Shown: positions 22,178-34,000 of the stretch, piece after piece
Position numbering within the stretch: the stretch's first letter is position 1
How the letters are laid out: every line of letters begins with the position of its first letter
Assembly: GCF_000003815.2 (NCBI RefSeq)
Contig: NC_049981.1
Location: 29,220,661 to 29,284,660, forward strand
From: Branchiostoma floridae
Lineage: Eukaryota; Chordata; Leptocardii; Amphioxiformes; Branchiostomatidae
Length of the DNA stretch: 64,000 bases
Direction of reading: 5' to 3'
Position numbers and translations under genes: made by a program
The notes under the pieces: generated by a model
What the model saw: the letters and a program-made list of their open reading frames with translations, nothing else
Database searches by the model: none
Told to the model about the DNA's origin: nothing

Positions 22178-22990
22178 ATGGCAACCTCCACCCGAAAGCC
22201 CGTTGCCCTGGTAACGGGAGGCGGGAGCGGCATCGGCCGTGCCACGGCGGTCAGGTTTGCTGAGCTCGGGTACAGCTGTGTGGTGGCTGATATCGACGAG
22301 CAGAGCGCCAAGGAGACACTGGGCATGCTCCAAACTCCGGGCATCGCCGTGCAGGTGGACGTTACCATGGCGACAAGCGTAGAAGCCATGGTAACCGCGG
22401 CGGTCCAGCACTTCGGGCGGATCGACTGTGCCTTTAACGGCGCCGGATTTGAAGGATCGTACGCCAAAATCGTGGATCACCCAGAAGAGGTGTTCGACCG
22501 CGTCATGGCCCTGAACGCCAAGGGCGTGTGGCTGTGTCTGAAGTACGAGATCGCCCAGATGCTGCAGCAGGAGCCCGTCGTGAGCGACCCGGCTAGATGG
22601 GCCGACAAGCCGGACTTGTGCCGCTTCCGCGGGGTGCGGGGCAGCATCGTCAACGCCAGCAGTATACTCGGTCTGAGCGGCTTTCAGTACAACAGTCCCT
22701 ACTGCGCGTCCAAGTGGGCCGTCCTGGGGATCACCGAGACAGCCGCAGTGGAGTACGCCAAGGACGGGATACGTGTGAACGCCGTTTGTCCAGGGCTCAC
22801 CGCTACTCCCATGCTGGATCGATTCAAAGAAAAGTGTCCACCAGCTCTTCGCGAGCTATTAGATCCAGAGTCGTACCCATTCGGTCGCCTAGCGGCACCC
22901 GAGGAGATTGCAGAGGCCGTGTGCTGGTTGTGCAGCGACGCCTGTCCGTTCACTACGGGAGAGCACCTGAAAATCACAGGGGGAGTGTGA
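22178..22990 (+). CDS. Classical short-chain dehydrogenase/reductase (SDR), intron-free coding region
   Basis: 270 aa in one exon. Rossmann cofactor motif TGGGSGIG (13-20). Asp38 after strand 2 (VVADID) suggests NAD(H) over NADP(H). The usual NNAG is NGAG (87-90). Structural Asn in ALNAKG (111-116), catalytic Ser in NASS (159-162), and Tyr175/Lys179 in YCASK. PG motif in VNAVCPGLTATPM and C-terminal TGEHLKITGG. Length is normal for the family. It reduces or oxidises a carbonyl/hydroxyl substrate that the sequence does not identify. Start context accATGG is strong. The region is GC-richer than its surroundings. AATAAA follows at 23106-23111. The lack of introns next to five-exon GSTs suggests a retrocopy or a gene gained without introns; the acceptor-like site just upstream argues for an added 5' UTR exon. 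Confidence 0.93.
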   Translation: MATSTRKPVALVTGGGSGIGRATAVRFAELGYSCVVADIDEQSAKETLGMLQTPGIAVQVDVTMATSVEAMVTAAVQHFGRIDCAFNGAGFEGSYAKIVDHPEEVFDRVMALNAKGVWLCLKYEIAQMLQQEPVVSDPARWADKPDLCRFRGVRGSIVNASSILGLSGFQYNSPYCASKWAVLGITETAAVEYAKDGIRVNAVCPGLTATPMLDRFKEKCPPALRELLDPESYPFGRLAAPEEIAEAVCWLCSDACPFTTGEHLKITGGV

Positions 22991-23105
22991 AGGTTGCTGT
23001 AAAGCTGGTGTGTAACAAACAAGCTCTCACTGTCAAGGGTTTCATGAAGCACATTCTGCAGGAAGATTGCCCATGGACTCCATTACATCACACTGCATGT
23101 GAACC

Positions 23106-23111
23106 AATAAA
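23106..23111 (+). terminator. Polyadenylation signal for the SDR gene
   Basis: AATAAA 116 bp after the SDR stop, followed by a TG-rich stretch (23164-23200) as expected downstream of a cleavage site. Confidence 0.6.
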
Positions 23112-23609
23112 AGTTTATGAAACATACGTTTATCATGCTTCGTGAATTTTACTATACTGAAACGCGTCTCTGTGTGTGTTTGTGTGTGTGTGTTTGTGTG
23201 CATGATCAACGTAACCCCACTGCCTGGCCATCTATCTGGATCAAATTCTGGATCCGTGGGCAGGGACTCGATCTTCGATTCTAGGGTCGGCTCCAGCTCA
23301 GTCATGTTGTAAGGCATTGCAGCATAGTGTCATTTCGGGTGATGACATAAAGCCACCCGCCCCGTGTATGAGGGAGCTTCGGTTGTAAGCCTCAAGCGTC
23401 AAACTTCTGCACGTAAAAGAGCACGACACACTTTAATATCGAGAAGAGTAGGGCTGAGCCGTAGCAAAGCCGGTTTGCAATACTAAACTAGAGTTCGACG
23501 ACCTCATACCTCCATGAAATATTAAGAGCTTTTGTAAATGACATACTGGGGGGGGGGGGGGCAAAAATCTAATCATTAGTCTGTGTTATTATGAACATCC
23601 TTGTCTAAG

Positions 23610-24005
23610 CTACATGCATGCCTGAAATGATGAAAATCCGCCGTTCCTTTCTCCAGTTATCCTCATTGTATTGTCTTGACAAAAATGCCCCTGCAGATCC
23701 AAATTTGAATGTTAGGGAACTAAAACTTGCCCCACTTTGTCATGACGCTAAAGGTTATCTACCACCCAAATGTGAGCACCATATCATGTCCGGGACAAGA
23801 GATACAATGAAGAAACTGCTGTGATAGAATATTCTAATTAATTATGAAAATTAGCTGTCAATTTGCGTAATTAGTATCTCATTTATGTAAGTCTTCACTT
23901 CTACATACCAAAAATTTTGCATATCCGTCAAAAGGTTTATATTTTCCCATTTATTAGTATGCAAATGAGGTCGTCATTTGCATAGCATACCATGTGCATG
24001 TGTAC
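23610..24005 (+). mobile_element. Diverged remnant of the CTTCGCCAA transposon interior
   Basis: Phrases such as ggttatctaccacccaaatgtgagcaccatatcatgtcc and taattagtatctcatttatgtaagtcttcacttctacatacc match the interior of 31585-32904 in the same orientation (32210-32400 region). Ends are not preserved. It includes the inverted TATGCAAATGA pair at 23958-23984. Confidence 0.6.
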
Positions 24006-24350
24006 GACACAATAAATTTGCAAAGAAGTGTGTTATAAGCATGATTGATATGAACTCGTTATTTTCTCTTCCCAAATCGTATCTGGAATCTTCTCAATGT
24101 TTATTTTGGATTATTACAAATTATGTCATGATTTACATTATTCATATCCATCAATGTTCATTTCGGACCAAGTTAGCCGATGACCTTGACCGACGCCCTC
24201 GATTTGACATGGAAGCAGTACCAAAGGTCATTTCCGGTGCACTTCCGCCTTCGTGAATGCAACTTCGTGACGCTGTGACTTTCGGAAGCTTTAATACAAA
24301 ACGTAAAGGATAGATTCGGTAAAAGACAGACGACGATTCTCAGGAGCACA

Positions 24351-27300
24351 ATGCCGGCTTACAAGTTGACTTACTTCAACGGGCGGGGCACTGCGGAGAT
24401 AGTCCGCCTGGTTTTCGCGGCCGCCGGGATCGCCTACGAAGACGTTCGGCTGGAACAAGACAAGTGGCCCGAACTCAAACCAAGTGAGTCACGCCCCCTA
24501 TTGGTCTCCAAGCAGACCCTACGGTGCCTTAAGGGGCCAAGGAGTAATAGCCGGCACCGGTGCCCGTTTGACTCCCTCCGGCTATACTCCTTGGCCATAT
24601 TGGATACAATCTTAAGGCACCGTAGGATCTGCTTGGAGACTAGCCCCCTATAGCTGAAAGGGATCTTGTGAATATCTGAAACAAAGCTTTTACAAAGTCT
24701 CAATCGCATTTTGATACATGTATAACGTTACAGCCTTTGCTATGTCCACTATACTGCCCATTTCGTTGATAAAGGAATTTTTATGCTGTTGTGTGGCTGT
24801 CCGCCTTTTTGTACTCCGCAATTAAAAATTGTTGTTGTTGTTGTCTCTATTATCCGCTTGTTTCGTCGGAAGATGGTCATATGTAAACACGGCTCAAGGC
24901 CAAATGGCTGAGTTCAACTTGCGGTGACCCGGGAGTGTGGCATTAATGTTATGCAAAGAAGACGGGAGAGGACAACTTTAACGATTATATTTTGCGACAA
25001 AGCTGACGAAACTTAACATTCTTGTTATGCGGTTACTTTCTTTCCTTTCCAAGCCTTAAGGTAATTTTTCTTAACTGTTGAGGCAAACAAAGCCTCTCCA
25101 TTTTCCCATGTCATTCTTGTTAGTTTAAGCTAAGCGTTCGGAAAGTAAGTAAACACAGTACTAGTAAGTAAACTAGAAAACACCTGCACTACCCTAGCAA
25201 CGTCAAACCTACCTCACCTAGGCTATAGTTTATATTTTAGGGAATGGTTAAAGTAAGTTCTTTATGTTTTTGTATTATTTTGCAGAGACTCCAATGGGCC
25301 AAGTTCCTATCCTAGAAGTGGACGGAACCATGCTGTGTCAGAGTAACAGTATCGCACGTTACGTCGCCAAAGTGGCAGGTACGGGACTTCGCATAGCCTT
25401 GATAAATTCTTCTTCCGTCCTAAACAAATAAGGTCAATGACCTGGATTAGACGGCTATAACCGTTGTTACTGGATGAGTAGCAGACACCCTGTAGTGTTC
25501 GAGTGCACAATGTAGTAAGTGGTAGGACAGTGCTGGAGGGACTGGTCACCATACTGTAAATGCAGAAACTTTCGCGGTGGTTTAATTTTCCCGCTACCGT
25601 GAAAATAAATCCCCGCGAACTTAAATATATTTACAGTATATATAAATTCGTTTGAGTAAAAATTAACAGAGCAGCAATAGACCATATAAAGGTAAACATC
25701 ATATAAATACATTATACATATATGTACTAGCATTGTACCCGATGAAATTGTTTGTTGGTTGAATTGATTGATTCATTCCCTTTGACTGTCTCTAAGGCTT
25801 GGCGGGTAAGACCCCCATGGAGCAGGCTCGAGTGGACATGATTATGGACGTGATGGACGACATGGGGAAGAAAGGCAACGCCGTGTTCTGGGAGAAAGAC
25901 GAAGAAACAAAGGTTAACCCTTAGACTTCCACTATAAAATGCTATCAGTGCCAGGGTTGGCTGCTGACCTCCAAAAAGAACTTCCCGAACAAGGCCGAAG
26001 TCCCTAACTTCCTGAGTTCCTGCGCTACGCGCGCGCAAAGTTGCTACTTCGGGGGAATACGCTATCCCGGATATATCCGGGTTTGGCAGTTTAAGGGTTG
26101 TTAAGACAACTCCGTGTCTATAAGCTCTTTCACACTTCCGAGTTCGCATGTGCAGCGACTTTAAGTTAGCCTTGATACATCTTCGGCATAAGCCATTTTC
26201 AAGATTTCAAGGGCGAGGGGGTCAGAGGTCTTACTTATAACAGTACACAAAAATGGGTTATATGTCAAAGGTGAATGCCCCTAAGACATAAACTAATGAC
26301 GCCTGGACACTGTTATGCAAATCGAGACAGTGGCCGATCGAGACGATAACTGTTTGTGGGCCTTTACCTTTGACGTATTATCTACAATTCCTGCACATGC
26401 GTACTTCAAGTGTGCTTATAGCCATGTTTTCTTTATCGTCAAACCTTTCATTAGAAGTTGACGTCATAAGAACTCACACATGCATAAGAGCAACAGACAG
26501 CAGACAAACACGTATTATATCTGTTTGTTTTGTTACAAAACATTTTACAAGAAACGCCCTCCTAATACATGAGTTATTCTCCTTCTTTCCTTATTGCTGA
26601 GCCCCTGTAACAGGAATTACTAGCAGTGCTTTAAGCAGAGTTGTGTTTAATCATGATTTTATTTCTTCGGTACTTGTTTGTAACATATATTCTTACTCCA
26701 ACAGGCTGAAAAGAAGAAAGAGTATGAGGAGACTTTCCTACCACAGTTCTTTACCTGCGTAAATAAGCTGGTCGGCGATAGTGGGTATTTCGTTGGTAAT
26801 GAGGTACGCACAGCCACTCGTTGATTTGAAGACACTCTTCTCTTCTCCATTTAAGACAGTCGCCTTCATCTAATTGAAGACTCTGCTACCTTTCATAAGT
26901 TGCTTTGCTGAGAAGGGTTCCCGCCAGCTGGAGTTAGATCCTAGTCATAAATGTTTCCAAACAGGAAAGGGCAACCTCATATCTAAAATGTTTTCCCTAA
27001 AGCCTACAACCATTTAATTATATGTAAGTACGCCATTTGAATCCACACAGTGGTGTATATAGAATATTAGGTGTGTCTTTCAAGGACGTTCTAGGCTACT
27101 AGAAAAGGACTTTACAACAGACTTGAGTCAGCTTACAGATGTGCCCTATGTGTCAGAGACTGTCAATTAACCGTTTAGTCATAGCCATAGGGCTAATATC
27201 AATTAGGATTTTGCAATGGTCAACATTCACCGAAGGAGTTCATATACTTGCTCCATCTGAGAATATGTATAATCATCGATAGCTAAAACTTATTCTCATA

Positions 27301-27641
27301 CAACAAAATATATAACAGAATTTCCTCTATTAGTCTTTGTCAGGATAGAATAACCAAGCTCTTAGGTCGAGTGACAAAGACATCTTTGACCTTAGGTCAC
27401 GTGATCTATGACGTCAGGTGCAAGGGGACCATTGGTGACGTTAACAAGACAAAGTTTTTTTCAATATTTCCAGCTGACGTTGGCTGACATCACCTACTTC
27501 AACACGACGAATCTGGTGGGGAACTACTTTAAATTTCCGAATATGGACGAGTTTTCTGGGCTGAAGAAGGTCACGGATCACGTGCTCTCCAACCCTGGGA
27601 TAGCCAAGTGGCTGAAGGAACGTCCAGAGACGCCATTTTGA
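24351..27641 (+). CDS. Sigma-class glutathione S-transferase (HPGDS-like), gene GST-B, 5 exons
   Basis: Exons: 24351-24483, 25286-25378, 25797-25912, 26705-26803, 27474-27641; GT-AG, phases 1,1,0,0, giving 202 aa. Catalytic Tyr8 in MPAYKLTYFNGRGTAE; position 14 is Thr, not the Arg of HPGDS. TPMGQVPILEVDG carries the cis-Pro, and QSNSIARY (63-70) binds the GSH gamma-glutamyl group. The C-terminal domain contains AEKKKEYEETFLPQFF, GYFVGNELTLADITYF and the end PGIAKWLKERPETPF, close to the vertebrate ERPETPF-type ending. Exon sizes match GST-A except exon 3 (116 against 119 nt). Intron 1 has a MITE 20 bp past the donor. No TATA box is evident upstream. Poly(A) signal at 27698-27703. Confidence 0.95.
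24504..24641. mobile_element. MITE, 'CTCCAAGCAGATCC' family, in GST-B intron 1
   Basis: Near-perfect inverted ends: GGTCTCCAAGCAGACCCTAC at the left and the complement of AGTCTCCAAGCAGATCCTAC at the right; both continue into CGGTGCCTTAAG. It has the longest and cleanest arms of the five copies in this window. Confidence 0.88.
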
Positions 27642-27697
27642 TTCGAACTGCTAGGAGATCGAGAGGCTCTGTCCATTTCTTTCATTTAATTATCAAA

Positions 27698-27703
27698 AAT
27701 AAA
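27698..27703 (+). terminator. Polyadenylation signal of GST-B
   Basis: AATAAA 57 bp after the stop codon. Confidence 0.7.
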
Positions 27704-27980
27704 ATACCTCTAACGTATGATCGGGTGGAGATTTTTTATAGATATTATGAAGTGAAGGTCTTCTCTTATCATTATGTTGTCTGTTCATCTACATATGCAG
27801 CAAAGCTAACGATAAACTAGACATAATTAAACTATTGATTGTTTAACTTTGCTTTCAACAGTGTTTAAACAACTGACACCAACACTGCTGGTGTTTCTTT
27901 GCTTTCATCTCAGTCGATATTGTGTATGTAGCGTTAATGCCCCCACTGAAATGAATAAATAGCACACAACGTCTTCGTAA

Positions 27981-28226
27981 TGTCACGAGGTGACAGCGTG
28001 ATAACACCCGTGGAGTGGGGAGTGTCGTCCGGGTAACATTAATTGGGAGCACATGTAGAGGGAGGGGGTAAGAGCACACGTGGTAAGGGAAGACGGGGGG
28101 ATTCCACCGAGAGACGTGGCAGGGAAAGGACGTGTCCACTTGATCCCTGAATAAAGGTTATCATATCCGCAACATCATGCCTCTGTCCTGATCCTTGACT
28201 TGACTCACTACCATGCCACCGTGACA
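27981..28226 (+). repeat. 5' LTR
   Basis: 246 bp, begins TGTCACGAGGTGAC and ends CCACCGTGACA. It contains AATAAA at about 28150. Its last ~79 bases are identical to the 3' LTR, whereas the first two thirds differ strongly. Confidence 0.88.
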
Positions 28227-29919
28227 TCTGGTAGTACGGCTGGGGTGAGTCAGGTTCAACGGACGGGACAGAGGCAAACGGGAGGCGTTCAGAGACGCAG
28301 GAGAGAGTGCCGACCCGGAGTACCGAGCCCGCGGGGTTGACCAGCAAGGGGCAAGGCGGCGAGGGAGTGTCGGTGGCCGAGGCGAGCGAGAGGAAGCAGG
28401 AGGGGAGGCGTCCGAGAGATGCAGACTGACTCGGAGTGATCTGTGATCATGATAACCGCGACAGTAATGGCCTATAGCTGCGGCGAGGGGAGCGGAGTAC
28501 GGCCACACGGCGGGCGCGGCAGCAGGGCAAGGGCAGGACGGCCACGCGGCGGTGACCGGAGGAAGAGCGGGTCCGGGCAGAGAGAGACACAGGAGGAAGG
28601 TCGGTGGGCTCGCATATATCATTGACGCACCGTGCACACCGGCCTAGTTCTGTTACTTACTTTGCTTTGTTGTAGTAGTTTTAGATTTGTTAGAATGTAG
28701 GCAACCAACGTTAGATAATTTATGTCAGTGCTATCAGGAGTCAGTGGGGTCCAACGTTTCCCGACCAAATCTGGGTCAGGAGGGAGTAGAGAGAATTTTA
28801 TGTGTTTTGAGTATGCGAGTTATGGATTAGAGAGTAGCTTTAGCTAGGTTATTTTCTAAATAGGAATGGGACAGTAAAGCAAGTATTTTGCGACAAACTT
28901 TCGCCACGCTCTGGGCGGCGAGCATAATTTGTGTGGACGTGGCGGAAGTCAGTGGGGGGCGTCACCAGATGGGTCTGTTTAGATGTTAGAGACAGATGAT
29001 AGAATAGTTTTGATTGATAAGAATATAAATGTGGGTTAGTGCGCAGTTAATTCAAAAGCGGGTGGGTCTGGTAGTAAGTGGGGGAGGGGCTGAAGCTGTA
29101 GTGTGTCCAGGAAAGCCATACTTCGGCGGATTCTACCGGGTAGCGGGAAAATCCGGGCACACGAAGGCCGGCAGCGGATAGGACATATGGGTTTTACTCC
29201 CCAGGATAGTAATGTGTAGTTCGTTTATTTTAAAATCTCGTATGTTTCCATGGAAGGTCAGATATGTCCGGCGTTTCTTGTAGTTGTCCTTAAGTCTGTA
29301 TACGGTATGTTGTGTTTATGTATTGAGGAGACGTAGAGTATCGTAGAGGAGAGAGCAGAGGAGATGAGTTGAGACGTAGTTGAGGTGTCGAGGTTAGGAG
29401 ACCGGTGTGTGTGCGTCAGTGGTTGCTTTGCGTGTCCTGTCCAATCCCAACCTCTACAGGTGAGATTCTACAGTCAACTCGGCGGACAACGATGTCCCGA
29501 GGGCCCGACGTCGTATAGGAGTCGTCGTCGTGGGAGCATCTAGCCGGGAGGCCTCTGTGGACAAGACAAGCCTCTTCCCGACGGGCAGAGGAGTTCCTGC
29601 CGTTTCCCTGTGGTTCCGGGACACACCCGGAAGTGCGCAAGCCGGCCGCCGAGGAGGAAGTTGGAGCAAAACACCTTGCAACCATTGATGAACTTCTGTT
29701 GTAAATTGTTGTGTTTTTGTTGCTGTTTTTGTGTATGTCGGACTATCGTCGACCTGTTTTTGATTATGTACGAGTATGTTGTTGTTCCCTTACCTTTTTA
29801 TTATGAATTGATCGTTGTATTGTAGAAGAATTAGTATAAAAAAAAGCGGTGATTCTTGTAATTAACACTGATGCCTGCTGTCAACAATGTGGAAATTGTT
29901 AAAAAAATGAGGGGTGAGG

Positions 29920-30159
29920 TGTCACGAGGTGACATCGTGATCACTCTGTGATCACCCCTGGTGTGGGAAATGTCACCCGATAATTGAGAGCAGATGTACA
30001 GGGGTTTGGGAAGGGACATGTGTGAGGGCAGGGGATTCCAGCTAGAGACGCCGACAGGGTAGGACGTGCCCAGATTGTCCTGAATAAAGGTTATCATATC
30101 CGCAACATCATGCCTCTGTCCTGATCCTTGACTTGACTCACTACCATGCCACCGTGACA
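29920..30159 (+). repeat. 3' LTR
   Basis: 240 bp with the same ends as the 5' LTR. AATAAA at about 30083 provides the element's polyadenylation signal. Followed by the target duplication GTAA. Confidence 0.88.
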
Positions 30160-30794
30160 GTAACAATCTCCTTGTGTTGTTTTATTGTAAACCATAGATG
30201 TCACAAAATCAATAATACACAAAATTGTAAGCAATTTATGTGGCAAACATTACGTGGAAGATTTAACCTATGAAATCAATGTTCTAAGTCCGACACGAAT
30301 TGGCCTACAATTTTATAAGTCAATTTTGTTGCCACTTTCCGACCAATGTACTAATAGGTGAGTCGATGTTTAGAATAAAATTTCACACGTGCTACACGTG
30401 ATGTTGAACGTAAGAAAACAAACAGTAAATGGGCATTTGATTTTGTGCGTTGTTTGCTATAGATAAACAGTAAACTCAACATCACGACTCAACGTAAATC
30501 ACAGCAGCTTCAAAACCACACAACGACTAACTTGTAGGTCCCTTTCCACTAAACGGAAATCGCTGAGCGACAGTAGTGAGACCAAAATTACATTTACGTG
30601 ACTTGATTTCATAATTGGAATATGATGCAAATAGCTTTTATGACACAAAACATAACGAAAATCTATCTATACCATTGTTAAAGATACGTTAGTGAAGGTT
30701 AGACATCCAGGAATCGTTAAAATTGAAGACGAATAAATCTTTACTTCTGGATACTTTACTTCTGGATTGTTAAAGATATGTAAAAAAATTGGGG

Positions 30795-30908
30795 TGTAAT
30801 CTGAAACTTTTTAAGTCAAGGCTTAACAAACATCTTTCCTCACAACCCAGCATTGTAACCCAAACGCATGAGTGGCTCCATGAGCTTTGTTTTGCGGTGA
30901 AACTTTAA
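30795..30908 (+). pseudogene. LINE ORF2 C-terminal fragment
   Basis: Plus-strand 37 codons reading NLKLFKSRLNKHLSSQPS and ending in a stop. FKSRLNKHL is the conserved C-terminal end of CR1-like ORF2. AATAAA lies just after the stop (30911-30917 region). The rest of the element is missing. Confidence 0.65.
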
Positions 30909-31061
30909 GTAAATAAAGTTCTTAGCCACTCAGAGGTCGCAGCATGGTTTCACCTTTAGTATGAAAGGGGAAGGAACGCACACATGTACATATTGTACTA
31001 CATGCAGTAATGATGACAATAGCTAGTTAGGAGATTGTTACAGTTGCCGACATGCTGCTGG

Positions 31062-34000
31062 TCAGTAGGTGGTCACCGGGCGCTCTTTCAGCCATTTGGC
31101 GATGCCAGGGTTGGCCTTGACGTTTTCAGCCACCTTCTTCAGGTTGGGATACTTGTCCAGACTCGGCAGGGCGATCGTGAGGGAACCCACCGACTCGTAG
31201 TTTACGTACAGGGCGACGTCAGCCGCTGTCAGCTGGAGAAAACGATGCAAAAAAACTTTTATTCTCAGTCGCTCGTCACAGCACAGACATCAGATCTATC
31301 CAAGATTAGATTTCTTTCCAAAGAATAAAACGTTATCATTTAAACCTTCCTCGAGCATTCAATTAGCAAAAGAATGGGATGAAATGAATAAAACATAATA
31401 GAATAGAAATGTGCATGATAGAACAGGGCAATAGTGAAAGGAATAGAAAAGAAAAGAATATCACAGAACAAAGCAGAATTGGAATAGAATAGAATGAAAT
31501 AGAATAGGAATGTACATGATAGAACATGGGCAAAAAATGGAAGGAATAGATTTATAAAAGAACTAGAGTTCAATGAACCCATCTCTTCGCCAAATAATCA
31601 TGCCTTTATTCAAGACTTTAAGGTCTTATTGTTCCTCACAAACACACAAACATTACCAAAACCAGACTGTGACCTGACAGATGACCTGGTAGCATCCCTG
31701 GTCAATCAGAATTTCATGCTTGTCAATTTAGACTTTGTCCCCAGTGTAAGGGCGTCCTCCAGCAAACCATCTGTATAACAGCTGTGTCCATAGATATAGG
31801 TCAAAATGAGATATATAGAGCACAGTTTATTTCTGTTAATAAGTTTTGCTGCAGTACCTTAGGAAGCCGCTAGGGGGCCCACTATCATAATTTATCTTCG
31901 TTTTCCTGACCCCTACCCACCTACCAAATATCATCAGGATTTTTTCAAGGCTTCTCGAGTTATGCATTCCACAAACAAAAGGACGCACACACTCGGCCCG
32001 CTACCGTCCTAACGGAAAATGCTACGTCAACTATTTTCGAACACAACCTTCCTTTCCGCAGCCGCTACTTAAATACTAAATATCATGAAAATCCATACAC
32101 AGCTTCTTGAGTTATATGCTGTTGGCATGGATTTATGAACTTTCCTCATTAATTATGCAAATAAGCAACTGATTTGCATAATTAGTATTACATTGTATAA
32201 GTCATCACTCATTCTATCTACATACCGAAAATCCTGATGATCTGTTTACACGTTCTCAAGTTATCCTCGTCCAAAGTTTGAACGGAAATCGGTGCCTGCA
32301 GTTCCCAAAAAGCCGCTAGGGGGTCCAAACTCACAGCACTTACTCTATGTTTCAAGGGCTATCTACCACTCAAAAATCATGACCACAGCATGTCCAGAAC
32401 CCGAAGTGCCAAAATTAAAAGTTTTGCTGCAGTACCTTAGGCAGCCACTAGGGTGCCCATTATCGAACTTGACCTTCGTTTTTCTAACCCCAATCCACCT
32501 AACAAATATAATCAGGATCCATTCAAGGGTTCTCGAGTTATCTTGCTTACAGACAAACGCACTTTCATACAAATCCCGCTACAGCACCATAGGTAAGAGC
32601 CAGGTAAACCATTTTCGCACTTGACCTTCCTCTCCAAAACCGCTACACACCTACCAAGTTTCGTGAAAATCGCCCAGCTAGATTTTGACTTATGCTGCCA
32701 AAAACAAACCGCAAAAAACATACCAAGCTCGCTGCAGTACCGTAGGAAAACGCCAGGTAAACCGTTTTCAAACTTGGCATTCCTTTCGACAACTGCTACA
32801 CACCTACCAAAAATCACAAAGTTCCATCCACAATTTCTCGAGTTATATGCTGTTGACCTACATACAGACCCAAGTCAAGCAATCTCATACTCTTCTTGGC
32901 GAAGAGAATAATATTGGATTGGAATAGAACAGAATGGAATGGAATAGAATAAAAATGACAGAATAAAAAGGACAGAAAGAATAGAATAGAACAGAACAGA
33001 ACAGAACTGCCATCAAATCCAAGACGACTCACACGTACCTGATCGCCTACAAAGTACCCCTTGCCGCTCGCCAGTTTGTTCAGATACTCCAACAGTTCTG
33101 GAGCTTCCTTTTCCTCCAGTTTCTTCTTCCTCACCGCCTGTGGAATTACAACGATATGACAACATCATTCTTTGTCTTCATTATCAAGAACTCCGGACAC
33201 CTTTATGCAACGTTACATCAAGGAGGTTAAAAGACTTTTTAACCTCCTTGGTTACATCAGACACAGTAGCAGGAAAGTAGCATGGACTGACGTTCGCATA
33301 CAAAGTCACGATTTTGTTGTACCAATTCAGAACAAAAGATCAACTGAACAAACTTACAGAACAAATCAATGGAAGAAAGACATTGGAATTTAGTATAATG
33401 GACCATTATATAACGTTACAAACGCGACGTAGTGCATGGCGATCATCGTGTAACGTTAATCCACAAGAAACAATTTTTTGGAAAAGTAAACACAAATCTC
33501 AAATGTTATTAAATTGACAGCAAATCTTGGTTCGGACTGCGTTACGTACCTTTTCTGCTTCTGGCAGGATGAAGATCTGTGCAGCCTTGTCAAACAGGGA
33601 CCTGGCGCCCTCCATGATCATGTCCACTTTGGCCTGGTCTATGGAGGTCTTCCCCGCCAACCCTGGAACAGTTGCGCTGGTATTATCAAAGGAGCAATAT
33701 CACAACTACACGGTGACTTTTGATAATTCCTCAATCGTACATAGCATAACACATTAGAAAGGGCTCAGATGAAAAATCAATCGTCCCAGACTGTACAGTT
33801 ACCGTGTAAATAACATTACAATACTACAAATCTATTGTTCGGTATGTCTGTCTGTGTGTTTATTCATTGGTTCAACCTTCATGACACTTCGATTTCATAC
33901 TGAAGGCAACTTTCTAATTAGTCCAAACTTTTATTCGCATGCACACTCGCATTAATTTTGGGATTCCCAGAGGATGTCATCCATACAATCAAACCACCAT

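Larger units (their letters stand above)
27981..30159 (+). mobile_element. Complete non-autonomous LTR retrotransposon (no gag-pol)
   Basis: Two direct ~240 bp LTRs (27981-28226 and 29920-30159), both TGTCAC...GTGACA, flanked by a 4 bp target duplication GTAA (27977-27980 and 30160-30163). Two bases after the 5' LTR comes TGGTAGTACGGC, a plausible tRNA primer-binding site. A purine tract aaaaaaatgaggggtgagg (29901-29919) abuts the 3' LTR. The 1.69 kb interior has no protease, RT, RNase H or integrase motif, so mobilisation would need enzymes in trans (LARD/TRIM-like). It lies between convergent GST-B and GST-C. Confidence 0.88.

Noticed and set aside
22136-22480. Minus-strand and alternative-frame ORFs over the SDR
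   Set aside because: Shadow frames of a GC-rich gene; only the plus frame has SDR motifs.
28161-28637. Pro/Ser-rich 158 aa minus-strand ORF
   Set aside because: Antisense inside the LTR element, GC-rich low-complexity, no family.
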